DNA of 64,000 nucleotides from JAEZDC01 sp036676415 (GTDB lineage Bacteria > Bacteroidota > Bacteroidia > Chitinophagales > Chitinophagaceae): contig JAKFCX010000005.1 of the NCBI GenBank assembly GCA_036676415.1, positions 19,023 to 83,022 of the forward strand, written 5' to 3'. Under the pieces are notes generated by a model. The model saw nothing but the letters and a program-made list of their open reading frames with translations. It was not told the DNA's origin and ran no database searches. The translations under genes and the position numbers were made by a program. Positions 8,790-16,736 of the stretch are shown here, piece by piece; positions within the stretch are counted from its first letter, which is position 1; every line of letters begins with the position of its first letter.

Positions 8790-8925
8790 ATTAAATCAGT
8801 CCCTTGCAATGCGTTGATATTGTTATTATGAGTTACTCAAATAGAGATTACTATACAAATTTGAGGTTAAACTGTAAGATGTCGACCAATTCCGGCAATT
8901 TGGGAAGTTATCTAAAAGAAAAAAA

Positions 8926-8949
8926 GCCCTTCCGTGGAAACGGAACGGC
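8926..8949 (-). terminator. Intrinsic terminator after lipoprotein gene 9025-9210
   Basis: 10-bp stem GCCCTTCCGT / ACGGAACGGC with one mismatch and a GGAA loop; on the minus strand it is followed by a run of T. It lies 75 bp after the stop of the minus-strand lipoprotein gene. Confidence 0.8.
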
Positions 8950-9024
8950 CTCTAACGATTGCTTGCCATATGAAAAATCTTTATAAAACTAACGACGGCA
9001 AGCTGTCAATTAGTTTAAGACTAA

Positions 9025-9210
9025 TTACTTCTTTAAAGAATCAACAACAACAGTTGAATCAGCAGATGTAGAATCCATAACTACCGGTGCTGGAGTTATT
9101 GCATTGATTGAATCCTGGCTGATAGAATCTGCTACTGGAGTTTCGTCTGCTCCACTGTTACAAGCTGTCATAAGACCAGCTACTGCGAAAATTGCTAAAA
9201 ACTTTTTCAT
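9025..9210 (-). CDS. Small Asp/Ser/Thr-rich lipoprotein (paralogue 1)
   Basis: A 61-residue precursor with a lipoprotein signal (MKKFLAIFAVAGLMTAC; lipidated Cys at 17). The mature 45 residues are low-complexity, acidic and repeat DS and DST units (ADSISQDS, VVMDSTSADSTVVVDS). The start at 9210 is chosen over an in-frame ATG 45 bp upstream because it begins the signal peptide and matches its paralogue at 9346-9540, whose first 17 residues are nearly identical. The gene has its own terminator and an upstream GGGTTAC-N16-TATTAA promoter shared with the ECF sigma gene. No catalytic domain is visible. A structural or envelope-stress output is an inference from the shared promoter. Confidence 0.8.
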   Translation of the reverse strand: MKKFLAIFAVAGLMTACNSGADETPVADSISQDSINAITPAPVVMDSTSADSTVVVDSLKK

Positions 9211-9244
9211 TTGTACAATGTGTTTTTTGTGAGTGAATTTGACA

Positions 9245-9273
9245 TTAATACCCATGATTTAAAAAAGTAACCC
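9245..9273 (-). promoter_or_regulatory. Predicted ECF-sigma promoter of lipoprotein 1
   Basis: On the minus strand GGGTTAC (9273-9267), a 16-nt spacer and TATTAA (9250-9245) precede the ATG at 9210. The same two boxes at the same spacing lie before the ECF sigma gene (9636-9664), and with a 17-nt spacer before lipoprotein 2 (9595-9566). The assignment to this sigma factor is inferred from the shared pattern and adjacency. Confidence 0.7.
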
Positions 9274-9297
9274 ACTCAACTAAAAAAAAATAAAAAA

Positions 9298-9321
9298 GCT
9301 GCCCTCACTCACGAAGGCAGC
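9298..9321 (-). terminator. Intrinsic terminator after lipoprotein gene 9346-9540
   Basis: GCTGCC / GGCAGC stem (9298-9303, 9316-9321) followed on the minus strand by a long T-rich run. It separates the two paralogous lipoprotein genes, so each appears to be its own transcript. Confidence 0.8.
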
Positions 9322-9345
9322 CTAATTAATTGAAAATCAAGTTAA

Positions 9346-9540
9346 TTATTTTGCAGAATCTGCAGCATTCTTAACTGAATCGATCTGTGCATTTGCAGTA
9401 GAATCAATTGCATCAGTTTTTACATCAGCAGTTGAATCGATTGCGTCTACAGTTGAATCAGCTGCGTCATCAGCATCATCAGCATTGTTACAAGCAGTCA
9501 TGATAGCTGCTAAAGCGATGATTGATAAGAATTTTTTCAT
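9346..9540 (-). CDS. Small Asp/Ala/Ser-rich lipoprotein (paralogue 2)
   Basis: A 64-residue precursor with signal MKKFLSIIALAAIMTAC (lipidated Cys at 17). The mature part repeats AADST, AIDST and DAIDSTA units and contains almost only D, A, S, T, N, K and V. This suggests an extended or amphipathic, non-enzymatic chain. It is clearly a duplicate of the 9025-9210 gene: same signal peptide, size and composition. It is read divergently from the ECF sigma gene across 134 bp that hold both promoters. Many Bacteroidota genomes carry abundant lipoproteins of this size, usually without function. Confidence 0.8.
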   Translation of the reverse strand: MKKFLSIIALAAIMTACNNADDADDAADSTVDAIDSTADVKTDAIDSTANAQIDSVKNAADSAK

Positions 9541-9565
9541 TGTACAATTTTTAGTTTATGAGCCC

Positions 9566-9595
9566 TTTATACCAAAGGATATCGAAAAGTAACCC
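9566..9595 (-). promoter_or_regulatory. Predicted ECF-sigma promoter of lipoprotein 2
   Basis: On the minus strand GGGTTAC (9595-9589), then a 17-nt spacer, then TATAAA (9571-9566), with the ATG at 9540. Together with the sites at 9245-9273 and 9636-9664 it defines a shared pattern not seen in other intergenic regions of the window. Confidence 0.7.
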
Positions 9596-9635
9596 TCGGA
9601 TTCTCATTATTTTTAGAAATATTTGCGGCTTCAAT

Positions 9636-9664
9636 GGGTTACATTACCAGCATTACCGTATTAA
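9636..9664 (+). promoter_or_regulatory. Predicted autoregulated promoter of the ECF sigma operon
   Basis: GGGTTAC (9636-9642), a 16-nt spacer and TATTAA (9659-9664) lie 10 bp before the GTG start of the sigma gene. A start site about 6 nt past the -10 box would leave almost no leader. The identical boxes before the two lipoprotein genes suggest the sigma factor reads its own promoter. Confidence 0.7.
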
Positions 9665-9674
9665 ATAGGGATTA

Positions 9675-10241
9675 GTGAAAGCCGAATACAACGAACAACT
9701 ATTACTTAAAGGACTGGCTAACAACGATTCGAAAGCCATAGAAACGATCTATAAAGAGAATTACAACGTTATTCTGGCTTTGATCATCAACAATAATGGC
9801 TCTGCGGATGATGCAAGAGATATTTTCCAGGAAGCCATGATAGCTCTTTATGAAAAGGCCCAGAGCGACAGTTTTGTGCTGACATGTAAGATTCAAACGT
9901 ATATCTATTCAGTTTGCCGAAGGCTTTGGCTGAAGAAATTACAACAGAATGCCAGGTATATGTTCCAGGTGGAAGGTTTGGCAGAAACCGTTGCTGTGGA
10001 GGAAGATATTGAAGAGCATGAACGGAGGAATGCCGAATATGCTATCATGGATAGAACCTTAAACAGTCTTGGCGAACCCTGCAAAAGTCTTTTAGAAGCC
10101 TATTACCTGCAGAAAAAAGATATGCAGCAGATAGCAAAAGAATTTAAGTACACGAATGCTGATAATGCAAAGAATCAGAAATACAAATGCCTGATGCGAT
10201 TGAAAAAGCTATTCTTTGCCCAGTTTAATATAGGAGAGTGA
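9675..10241 (+). CDS. ECF-type RNA polymerase sigma factor
   Basis: A 188-residue sigma-70 family protein with region 2 (about 20-90: AIETIYKENYNVILALIINN...DDARDIFQEAMIALYEK...IQTYIYSVCRRLWLKKL) and region 4 (about 125-180: MDRTLNSLGEPCKSLLEAYYLQKKDMQQIAKEFKY...NQKYKCLMRLKKLF). Regions 1 and 3 are absent, as in ECF factors. The start is GTG at 9675; no ATG lies in frame nearby. Its stop overlaps the region just before the next gene's ATG, so the sigma factor is co-translated with its presumed anti-sigma/protease partner. Three GGGTTAC-N16/17-TATWAA sites (its own, and those of two lipoproteins) are its likely targets. Confidence 0.92.
   Translation: MKAEYNEQLLLKGLANNDSKAIETIYKENYNVILALIINNNGSADDARDIFQEAMIALYEKAQSDSFVLTCKIQTYIYSVCRRLWLKKLQQNARYMFQVEGLAETVAVEEDIEEHERRNAEYAIMDRTLNSLGEPCKSLLEAYYLQKKDMQQIAKEFKYTNADNAKNQKYKCLMRLKKLFFAQFNIGE
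10232..10236 (+). promoter_or_regulatory. Shine-Dalgarno site that fixes the start of the protease gene
   Basis: AGGAG, 7 nt before the ATG at 10244. Strong Shine-Dalgarno sites are rare in this window. It favours ATG 10244 over the in-frame GTG at 10238 and lies within the last codons of the sigma gene. Confidence 0.6.
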
Positions 10242-10243
10242 TT

Positions 10244-11341
10244 ATGGATGATATTCTACTTTTAGAAGCGATCGAAAACTACCTCAGCGGCAAAATGAGC
10301 CGTGAAGAGAGGGAGTATTTCGAAAATCTTCGCAAAAATACCCCTGAGGTAGACCAGATGGTGGTGGAACATGGTATGTTCCTTCAGCAGATGGATACCT
10401 ATGCAGCTCATCGTAATTTAAAACATACGATACACGAAACGCACATCAAACTTTTGGAAAAAGGTGAGATAAGCGAAAATCCTGCTCAAACTACAAAAGC
10501 GAAAGTGATACAACTTTGGCAGCGTTATAAAAGAGTTACCGCTATCGCAGCTTCTGTTGGTGGTGTAATTGCTTTGATGATAAGTGTGATCGTAGTGGCC
10601 GTATCTCCTACTCCAAGCAACAAAGCTGTTCAGGAACTTAACCGAAAGGTGAACAATCTTGAAAGAAAGACTGATGCTATCAATACTGAGGTAAGAAAAT
10701 CTAAAATACCTGTTGAGATTACACAAACTACAGATGGTTCCGGTTTTCTTATTGATGCAAAAGGTTATTTAATTACCAATGCACACGTTTTGCGTGGAGT
10801 ATCAAGAGCCGTAGTGGTAAATAATAAAGGTCAGCAGTTCAATGCCAAGATCATCTCAATTGATGAAGCAAAAGATCTTGCGCTTCTTAAAATAGAAGAT
10901 GATGAGTTTGTAAGACCTTCATCTATCCCTTACAGCTTTAAGAAAAATGCAACTGATCTTGGTGAGAATATCTACACACTTGGTTATCCTACCAGCGAGA
11001 TCACTTATAACGAAGGTTATTTGAGTGCCAGAACAGGATATAACGGAGATACGATCACTTATCAAATGTCATTGGCAGCAAATCCAGGTAATTCAGGTGG
11101 ACCAGTGTTAAACAGGAATGGTGAGATCATTGGTATCCTCAGCACCAGGCAAACACAGGCTGTGGGAGTGGTATTTGCTGTTAAAACAAAAGGCATCAAT
11201 CAATTCATTGATAATATTAAAAAAGCCGATACTGCTTTAGATAAAATCAAACTGCCTACTGGTTCTAATTTGAAAGGAAAAGAAAGAACACAACAGATCA
11301 AGCAACTGGAAGATTATGTTTACCAGGTAAAAGCATTCTAA
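10244..11341 (+). CDS. Membrane-anchored trypsin-like serine protease with anti-sigma-like N-terminus
   Basis: A 365-residue protein in three parts. Residues 1-95 are cytoplasmic and helical (LLLEAIENYLSGKMSREER...), like the short N-terminal domains of Bacteroidota anti-sigma factors; no zinc HxxxCxxC motif is present. Residues about 98-121 are one transmembrane helix, followed by a short coiled coil (about 127-152). Residues about 155-330 are an S1C/DegS-type protease with an intact triad: H181 (TNAHVL), D211 (AKDLALL) and S284 (GNSGGP). No PDZ domain follows. The gene directly follows the ECF sigma gene and is probably its regulator. In E. coli, DegS and RseA do these jobs as separate proteins; the fusion and the mechanism are inference. 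Confidence 0.88.
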   Translation: MDDILLLEAIENYLSGKMSREEREYFENLRKNTPEVDQMVVEHGMFLQQMDTYAAHRNLKHTIHETHIKLLEKGEISENPAQTTKAKVIQLWQRYKRVTAIAASVGGVIALMISVIVVAVSPTPSNKAVQELNRKVNNLERKTDAINTEVRKSKIPVEITQTTDGSGFLIDAKGYLITNAHVLRGVSRAVVVNNKGQQFNAKIISIDEAKDLALLKIEDDEFVRPSSIPYSFKKNATDLGENIYTLGYPTSEITYNEGYLSARTGYNGDTITYQMSLAANPGNSGGPVLNRNGEIIGILSTRQTQAVGVVFAVKTKGINQFIDNIKKADTALDKIKLPTGSNLKGKERTQQIKQLEDYVYQVKAF

Positions 11342-11360
11342 TCGTAGCATACTACTATAA

Positions 11361-11390
11361 AAAAAGTTCCACCGAAAGATGGAACTTTTT
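11361..11390 (+). terminator. Intrinsic terminator after the sigma-protease operon
   Basis: Perfect 11-bp stem AAAAAGTTCCA / TGGAACTTTTT with an 8-nt loop and flanking A and T runs, 20 bp after the protease stop. The A/T symmetry allows it to work in both directions. Confidence 0.85.
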
Positions 11391-11420
11391 TTATGTACTA
11401 AGCTGAACAACACTATTAAA

Positions 11421-11440
11421 CTTCGTTGCGTCGCACACTT
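11421..11440 (-). repeat. Dispersed GCGACGCAACGAAG repeat copy
   Basis: On the minus strand AAGTGTGCGACGCAACGAAG, continuing into TTTAATAGTGTTGTTCAGC. It aligns with copies at 5912, 22465, 47074 and 50957. It lies between the convergent protease and GH31 genes. Confidence 0.7.
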
Positions 11441-11463
11441 CAACTTTTTGTAGTTTACTGTGC

Positions 11464-13818
11464 TTATCGAAGACTAATTGTCACTTCGTTTTTTGAATAA
11501 GCAGCAAACTTATTGATCAGGTTTCCTTCAGTATGAAACAGTACTTTGATTTGATTAAATCGTGAAGTGAAGTCACCTGTCTCTTTCTCAAGAAGCAAAC
11601 GATAACCAACAGGATCGTATTTGATAATTCTCGTAAGGAACTTCCCTTTCTCATAATCATAACTCGCTCCATCATCTTCATAATAAGTAAAACTTGTTTC
11701 ATTTCTTCCCTGCCAGACATGGATAGTCAATACACCATCTCCTTTTTCTTTCGTGTGCTGTATCACAGACTGTGTAGGAATAATAGCACCTTCTTTTACA
11801 AAAACCGGAGCATCATCTACAGGTGAAGGAGCGATATGTGATTTTCCCCCAGCATATTCTTTATCATCACTGAAACGATACCATTTTGTTCCTTCTCCAG
11901 GCAAATAAACTTCAACTGCAGATTGAGTACTTGCAACAGGACAAACCAGCATATTATCACCAAACAGAAACTGGTTCTGGTAACGATGGTCATACACATT
12001 CCTATCAAAAGTGTAATGGATTGGCAACATTCTGTTGATAGGCATTCCTGTTTTATGTGTTAGGTAAAAACTGCTGTACAGGTAAGGCAATAACATATAT
12101 CGCTGCTCCAATATTTTCCTGAACTTATCTGTATTGAATTCACCAAACACCCAGGGCTCTCTTGAGTTGTAGCCAATATGTGTGTGATTCCGGAACAAAG
12201 GAGAATACATAGCAAGATTTAACCAGCGAATGAATAATTCAGGAGAAGGATTACCCATAAAACCACCGATATCCATCCCAACATAAGGAACACCACTAAC
12301 ACCCATGCTGTTCAATAAACGAAAACCCAGCAACATGTGTTCATCACTTGACACATTATCGCCTGTCCACATGGCTGAATACTTCTGTATTCCTGCATAT
12401 GCTGCTCGTGTGAGTACAAAAGGTCGTTGACCATTCATTAATGCCCTGGTTCCTTCATAAGTGGCTTTACTCATCAAAGAACCATAAGCGTTCTTTACGG
12501 TGAACAAGGTTTTCTTATTTCTGCCTTCACCAAATTCTATCACGTTTGGAAATTCTCTGCCCCAAGCTGCAGGTTCATTCATATCATTCCAGAATCCTTT
12601 TACACCAATATCAACTAATGGTTGCTTGAAACTTTGTCCCCACCATGCTCTTGTGGATTGCTTAGTAAAATCAGGAAAATGGCATCTTCCCGGCCAGACA
12701 TGACCTACATAAGGCCTGCCATTAGGATACTTTGCAAAATGATTTCCCGCTAACCCATCTTCATAAGCCTTATAGCCTGGCTCTATTTTGATCCCGGGAT
12801 CAATGATCGTGACCATATCAAATCCCATAGACTTCATCTTTTGCATCATCGCTTTGGGATCTGGAAAGCCAGCAGGGTGCCATGTAAAAATTTTGTAATC
12901 CTGCATATAAGGAATGTCGCTTACAATTACATCTGCAGGCAGTTTTTTATCCCGGAACGTTTTTGCTATGTCTAATAACTGTTCCTGTGAATTATAGCCC
13001 CATCGTGATTGCTGGAAACCTAAGCTCCACATTGGAGGCATCGTTGTTCTTCCTGTAAGTGAAGTATAATCTTTTATGATCTGTTCAACTGATGAACCAC
13101 CAAAAAAATAATAGTTCATCTCTCCATCATCGGCGCCAAAATGAAAAATATCTTCATCAGCACCACCACCAAAATTGAAATATGACTTATGTGAATTATC
13201 GAAGAATATACCATAGGTCACTTTGTTATGAATACCAATGAAGAAAGGAATCGTAGCATATAAAGGGTCCTGGTTTAATGCATAGCCTGGCACGTCACTA
13301 TTCCAGTGATAATAATAATTACCCCTCCTGTTCAATGGGCCAGTCTTTTCGCCTAATCCAATGAACTTTTCATCCGGATGCATTGCTTTATAAGTACTGA
13401 CCTGGTTACCAAACCAGCTAACACGAAGAGCAGTATCATCAGCAATCAATTCTTCGCCTTTGACATTTGTTATACGGTAACTGAAAGGATTCTTCTTAAT
13501 AAAAATGGTGAGCGAATCTGTTCCATAGATAATTGCATTGCCATCACCTTTTACTTTTGCCTCATTCAGATTTGATCTTGGCTGCAGATCATCAATCGCA
13601 AAAGAAAAATCTTCTGCCGGTTTTTGTTTGGTGATCCTGAACCTGATAGTAGTTGGATTGTAAGATGTGATACTTACAAATGCATTCGTGAGTTCCAATT
13701 GAAATCCACCAGGAATGACAGTTTGCTTTTTTACAGCACCGATCTGTTCACTTAATCTTGATTGGCCAATAATATTTGCTGAAATGCAAAGCAGGAAAAA
13801 TACAAGCAGTTGTTTCAT
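11464..13818 (-). CDS. Glycoside hydrolase family 31 (alpha-glucosidase/alpha-xylosidase type), exported
   Basis: A 784-residue enzyme with signal peptide (MKQLLVFFLLCISANIIG, then QSRL). An N-terminal beta-sandwich (about 25-220, GH31 galactose-mutarotase-like) precedes the (beta/alpha)8 barrel. The GH31 nucleophile motif WNDMNEP is intact (Asp near 412), and TGDNVSSDEHM holds the expected acid/base Asp. Proximal and distal C-terminal beta domains follow, including a DUF5110-like end. Most exported GH31 enzymes of this layout release glucose from alpha-glucans, but the linkage cannot be read from sequence. It is not next to the glycogen cluster at 51-61 kb, though substrates could overlap. 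Confidence 0.93.
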   Translation of the reverse strand: MKQLLVFFLLCISANIIGQSRLSEQIGAVKKQTVIPGGFQLELTNAFVSITSYNPTTIRFRITKQKPAEDFSFAIDDLQPRSNLNEAKVKGDGNAIIYGTDSLTIFIKKNPFSYRITNVKGEELIADDTALRVSWFGNQVSTYKAMHPDEKFIGLGEKTGPLNRRGNYYYHWNSDVPGYALNQDPLYATIPFFIGIHNKVTYGIFFDNSHKSYFNFGGGADEDIFHFGADDGEMNYYFFGGSSVEQIIKDYTSLTGRTTMPPMWSLGFQQSRWGYNSQEQLLDIAKTFRDKKLPADVIVSDIPYMQDYKIFTWHPAGFPDPKAMMQKMKSMGFDMVTIIDPGIKIEPGYKAYEDGLAGNHFAKYPNGRPYVGHVWPGRCHFPDFTKQSTRAWWGQSFKQPLVDIGVKGFWNDMNEPAAWGREFPNVIEFGEGRNKKTLFTVKNAYGSLMSKATYEGTRALMNGQRPFVLTRAAYAGIQKYSAMWTGDNVSSDEHMLLGFRLLNSMGVSGVPYVGMDIGGFMGNPSPELFIRWLNLAMYSPLFRNHTHIGYNSREPWVFGEFNTDKFRKILEQRYMLLPYLYSSFYLTHKTGMPINRMLPIHYTFDRNVYDHRYQNQFLFGDNMLVCPVASTQSAVEVYLPGEGTKWYRFSDDKEYAGGKSHIAPSPVDDAPVFVKEGAIIPTQSVIQHTKEKGDGVLTIHVWQGRNETSFTYYEDDGASYDYEKGKFLTRIIKYDPVGYRLLLEKETGDFTSRFNQIKVLFHTEGNLINKFAAYSKNEVTISLR

Positions 13819-14010
13819 TGTATATCAATTACACGATGAAGTTAAATGAAGAACTTCAAAAGCAAAATGATATTACTTATCATCATTGTTCAGAACGCTG
13901 AAGTGAGTACCTCAGTATAATTATTTGACTGTTGGTTTCGGTGAATCTCCTTCGTCGATTTGACACAACAGACGATGCCATTAATATTAAAGCTGGCTAA
14001 TAAAATATAT

Positions 14011-14040
14011 AAAAGTCAGACCCAAGACGGTCAGACTTTT
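14011..14040 (-). terminator. Terminator-like hairpin at the nucleotidyltransferase stop
   Basis: AAAAGTC / GACTTTT arms (14011-14017, 14034-14040) around a 16-nt loop, with one further near-pair. The hairpin overlaps the stop codon of the minus-strand gene and is followed by an AT-rich tract on that strand. Confidence 0.5.
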
Positions 14041-14944
14041 ATTCAGCCCACAAGTTATTTGGATACGCTTCCTGGTCTACCAGTTTTGTTACACTGGCCT
14101 GTACAGAAGGGGCATCTTCTTTATAAGTAACCCCAAACCATTGTGCCGTAGTAGGAATTACTTTTATTGTTCCCTTGCCTGATTTGGTGAATTCATCGGC
14201 TACAATAGGAATAAAGAATTCAGATTTTGGATTGGATATATTCTGATCGAGAAATTGATGAAAAGATTCTTCCATGATATCAAACACATTTGGATGAAAA
14301 CCCCAGAAGTTCATACTCACACTGCTGTTCTCATCAACTTCATTCAAACCACTTTCATCTTCATAAGTGATCTTTCCATTTTCATTACGATATATCTTTG
14401 TTCGCTCAGCAATAGAAACAAGATTGTTGCTGCCATCTACTTCACAAACACCACGGCTAACACTTCCGTTTTCACTCAGCGTTCTTTTCAACTCATATCC
14501 AACAATGCAATATTTATCAGGAGTACATTCATGTTTCAGGAATTCATAGGCTTTTACAAAAGCATCGCTTCCGTAAAAATCATCGGCATTGATCACGGCA
14601 AAAGGCTCATTCACCTTTCCTTTACAGCACAATACAGCATGAGCAGTGCCCCATGGCTTTGTTCTGTCGGCAGGAATTTGCCTGTCGCCAACAAAAGATT
14701 CCAGTTTCTGAAACACATAATCCGTAGCAATCTTTCCTTTCAACTTCGGTTCAAACTTAGCCTTGAATGCTTCAGCAAAATCTTCACGAATAATGAAGAC
14801 AACTTTTCCAAAACCGGCTCGAATGGCATCATAAATAGAATAATCCATTATTGTTTCACCTGAAGGGCCGAAAGATTCTACCTGTTTCATACTTCCGTAC
14901 CTGCTTGCCATACCTGCAGCTAAGATTACCAGTGTTGGTTGCAT
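14039..14944 (-). CDS. Sugar-phosphate nucleotidyltransferase-like protein
   Basis: A 301-residue cytoplasmic protein of the NTP-transferase (GT-A fold) class. It begins with the nucleotide-binding loop LAAGMASRYGSMKQ, a variant of GxGTRLxP-x7-KP, followed by GPSGETIMDYSIYDAI. Other landmarks are WGTAHAVLCC and NADDFYGSDAF, where the paired Asp residues would hold the metal. The family is common in Bacteroidota but its sugar substrate is undefined; it differs from true GlmU, RmlA and GalU. It may activate a sugar for surface polysaccharide or glycogen-related synthesis. It is monocistronic and divergent from the PLP enzyme at 15006. Confidence 0.85.
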   Translation of the reverse strand: MQPTLVILAAGMASRYGSMKQVESFGPSGETIMDYSIYDAIRAGFGKVVFIIREDFAEAFKAKFEPKLKGKIATDYVFQKLESFVGDRQIPADRTKPWGTAHAVLCCKGKVNEPFAVINADDFYGSDAFVKAYEFLKHECTPDKYCIVGYELKRTLSENGSVSRGVCEVDGSNNLVSIAERTKIYRNENGKITYEDESGLNEVDENSSVSMNFWGFHPNVFDIMEESFHQFLDQNISNPKSEFFIPIVADEFTKSGKGTIKVIPTTAQWFGVTYKEDAPSVQASVTKLVDQEAYPNNLWAE

Positions 14945-15005
14945 ATCGTTATTCTATTTTTGTGGCTGCGAAGCTATTAAAGGATCGCTATTCAGCCAAT
15001 TTATA

Positions 15006-15896
15006 ATGTTAGATGCCAACACTATACAAATACAAAGCCTTAAATGTGGCTGGTGGAAAAATATTCAATGTGATGTGCTTCGATTAGACCAATTACACCC
15101 TGTTGTGAGTGGAAATAAATGGTTTAAACTCCGGTATTATTTAGCTGATGCTATTGAGAAAAGGAAGCAAAGGATTACCACTTTTGGAGGAGCTTATTCA
15201 AATCATATTGTTGCAACAGCTTTTGCCTGCAAAGAGGCAGGATTGAGCAGCAGGGGAATTATAAGAGGTGAAAAACCTCCACAAATTTCCGCATCATTAG
15301 CGGAAGCAATAGACTACGGTATGGAATTGATCTATGTTAGTCGTCATGCATATAAAAATAAAGAAGACATCCTGCAACAGTTTTCAACGGAACATGATTA
15401 CTGGATAAATGAAGGAGGCTATGGAGTTGAAGGCATGTGTGGAGCAAAAGATATTCTTCAATCAGCCGACACTTCTTCTTACACACATATTATTTGTGCC
15501 TGTGGAACTGGAACAACTTTAGCAGGCCTGGTGGAAGCATCATTGCTACATCAAAAATGCATTGGCATCAGTGTTTTAAAAGGACATGTGAATCTTGCAC
15601 ATGATGTTATGGAATTGCTGCCGGCTGAGCATCAGGATAAAAGTTTTGAGGTATTTCATCAGTATCATTTCGGAGGATATGCAAAACATCCGAAGGAACT
15701 GATCGATTTTATGAATGAACTGTGGCGGCAAGAACTCCTTCCAACAGATATGGTGTATACCGCTAAACTGGTATTTGGCGTAAAAGATCTTATAGGAAAA
15801 GAATATTTCACCAGCGATGATAAAATACTGATCATACACAGTGGTGGATTACAGGGCAACAGGAGTTTACCGGCTGGTACATTAGATTTTTTATAA
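15006..15896 (+). CDS. PLP-dependent deaminase (ACC deaminase / D-cysteine desulfhydrase family)
   Basis: A 296-residue fold-type II PLP enzyme. The PLP lysine is in the GNKWFKLRYYL motif (residues about 36-46), followed by the FGGAYSNHIVATA substrate loop and a glycine-rich phosphate-binding loop (CGTGTTLAGL). Relatives deaminate 1-aminocyclopropane-1-carboxylate or desulfhydrate D-cysteine; the residues visible here do not settle which. A D-amino acid or D-cysteine role seems more general in this phylum. The next gene starts 36 bp downstream with its own promoter-like TATATTTG. Confidence 0.88.
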   Translation: MLDANTIQIQSLKCGWWKNIQCDVLRLDQLHPVVSGNKWFKLRYYLADAIEKRKQRITTFGGAYSNHIVATAFACKEAGLSSRGIIRGEKPPQISASLAEAIDYGMELIYVSRHAYKNKEDILQQFSTEHDYWINEGGYGVEGMCGAKDILQSADTSSYTHIICACGTGTTLAGLVEASLLHQKCIGISVLKGHVNLAHDVMELLPAEHQDKSFEVFHQYHFGGYAKHPKELIDFMNELWRQELLPTDMVYTAKLVFGVKDLIGKEYFTSDDKILIIHSGGLQGNRSLPAGTLDFL

Positions 15897-15908
15897 CAGG
15901 CATGCAGT

Positions 15909-15916
15909 TATATTTG
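15909..15916 (+). promoter_or_regulatory. Bacteroidota-type promoter -7 element
   Basis: TATATTTG matches TAnnTTTG 16 bp before the ATG at 15932. This supports that start over an in-frame ATG at 15902, which would lie upstream of the promoter. Confidence 0.5.
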
Positions 15917-15931
15917 TGTCAATCAATACAT

Positions 15932-16726
15932 ATGAAGCGGATATTGTTTTTTAGTCTGGCATTAATCTTTTTAAGTTCTACGGCAAAAGCACAGGATACG
16001 TTACCAGATTTTACATTAAGAGATCTAGGGAATAACCGTATACAGATCAGCTGGATCAATCCGTTTGAAACGATTGTACAATTAAGTGTGCAGCGATCAT
16101 TCGACAGCAGTAAGAATTTTAAAACTATATTTTCTCCATCGTCTCCTACTTCTGTGCAGAACGGATACCTCGATACAAAAGCACCAATGGGTGCTCCATC
16201 TTATTACAGGATCTATTATGTACTTGCAGGTGGAACGTATTTCTTTACGCCTTCTAAAAAATCTGCGACCGGTGTTGCATTTGATGCTGCTGCCGGAATT
16301 GAAGCAGGTGAACTAATCACTATCAGGTTAAGAGATGTAATCATTGGACAACTTACCACGAACCAATACAAGCATTTCCGGGATTCTATGATGTACCAGA
16401 CAAAAGATACATTGTATGCTACAGGTCCGAATGAAATTGTGATACGGCCTTATGCAGCCAAGCAAATGTGGAGACCTTCTCAATATATTTTTTCAAGCAG
16501 GGACGGTTTTGTTAACCTAAAACTTCCATATGCTGCTACCAGAAAGTATAAGATATTGTTTTATGAAGAAGACGGAACACCACTGTTTGAAATAAGTAGT
16601 GTAAAAGAAAGTTCTTTGGTGATAGATAAAGCCAATTTTGTTCATTCGGGATGGTTCCTGTTTGATCTTTATGAAAATGGAGTGCTGATAGAACGTAACA
16701 AGTTTTATGTGGCCAGAGACTTTTAG
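15932..16726 (+). CDS. Secreted hypothetical protein, fibronectin-like fold suspected
   Basis: A 264-residue exported protein with signal peptide (MKRILFFSLALIFLSSTAKA, then QDTL). Residues about 25-110 (TLRDLGNNRIQISWINPF...VQRSFDSSKNFKTIFS...YYRIYYVLAGG) resemble a fibronectin type III-like beta-sandwich. The rest has no motif I recognise; NKFYVARDF closes the chain. No T9SS sorting domain or lipobox is seen, so it is probably periplasmic. The start at 15932 is used because it begins the signal peptide and lies just after a promoter octamer. Confidence 0.75.
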   Translation: MKRILFFSLALIFLSSTAKAQDTLPDFTLRDLGNNRIQISWINPFETIVQLSVQRSFDSSKNFKTIFSPSSPTSVQNGYLDTKAPMGAPSYYRIYYVLAGGTYFFTPSKKSATGVAFDAAAGIEAGELITIRLRDVIIGQLTTNQYKHFRDSMMYQTKDTLYATGPNEIVIRPYAAKQMWRPSQYIFSSRDGFVNLKLPYAATRKYKILFYEEDGTPLFEISSVKESSLVIDKANFVHSGWFLFDLYENGVLIERNKFYVARDF

Positions 16727-16736
16727 GGTTCTAACG

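Noticed and set aside
8804..8986. Plus-strand ORF of 60 codons in the helicase/lipoprotein gap
   Set aside because: It crosses the promoter of the helicase and the terminator of the lipoprotein gene; composition is not protein-like.
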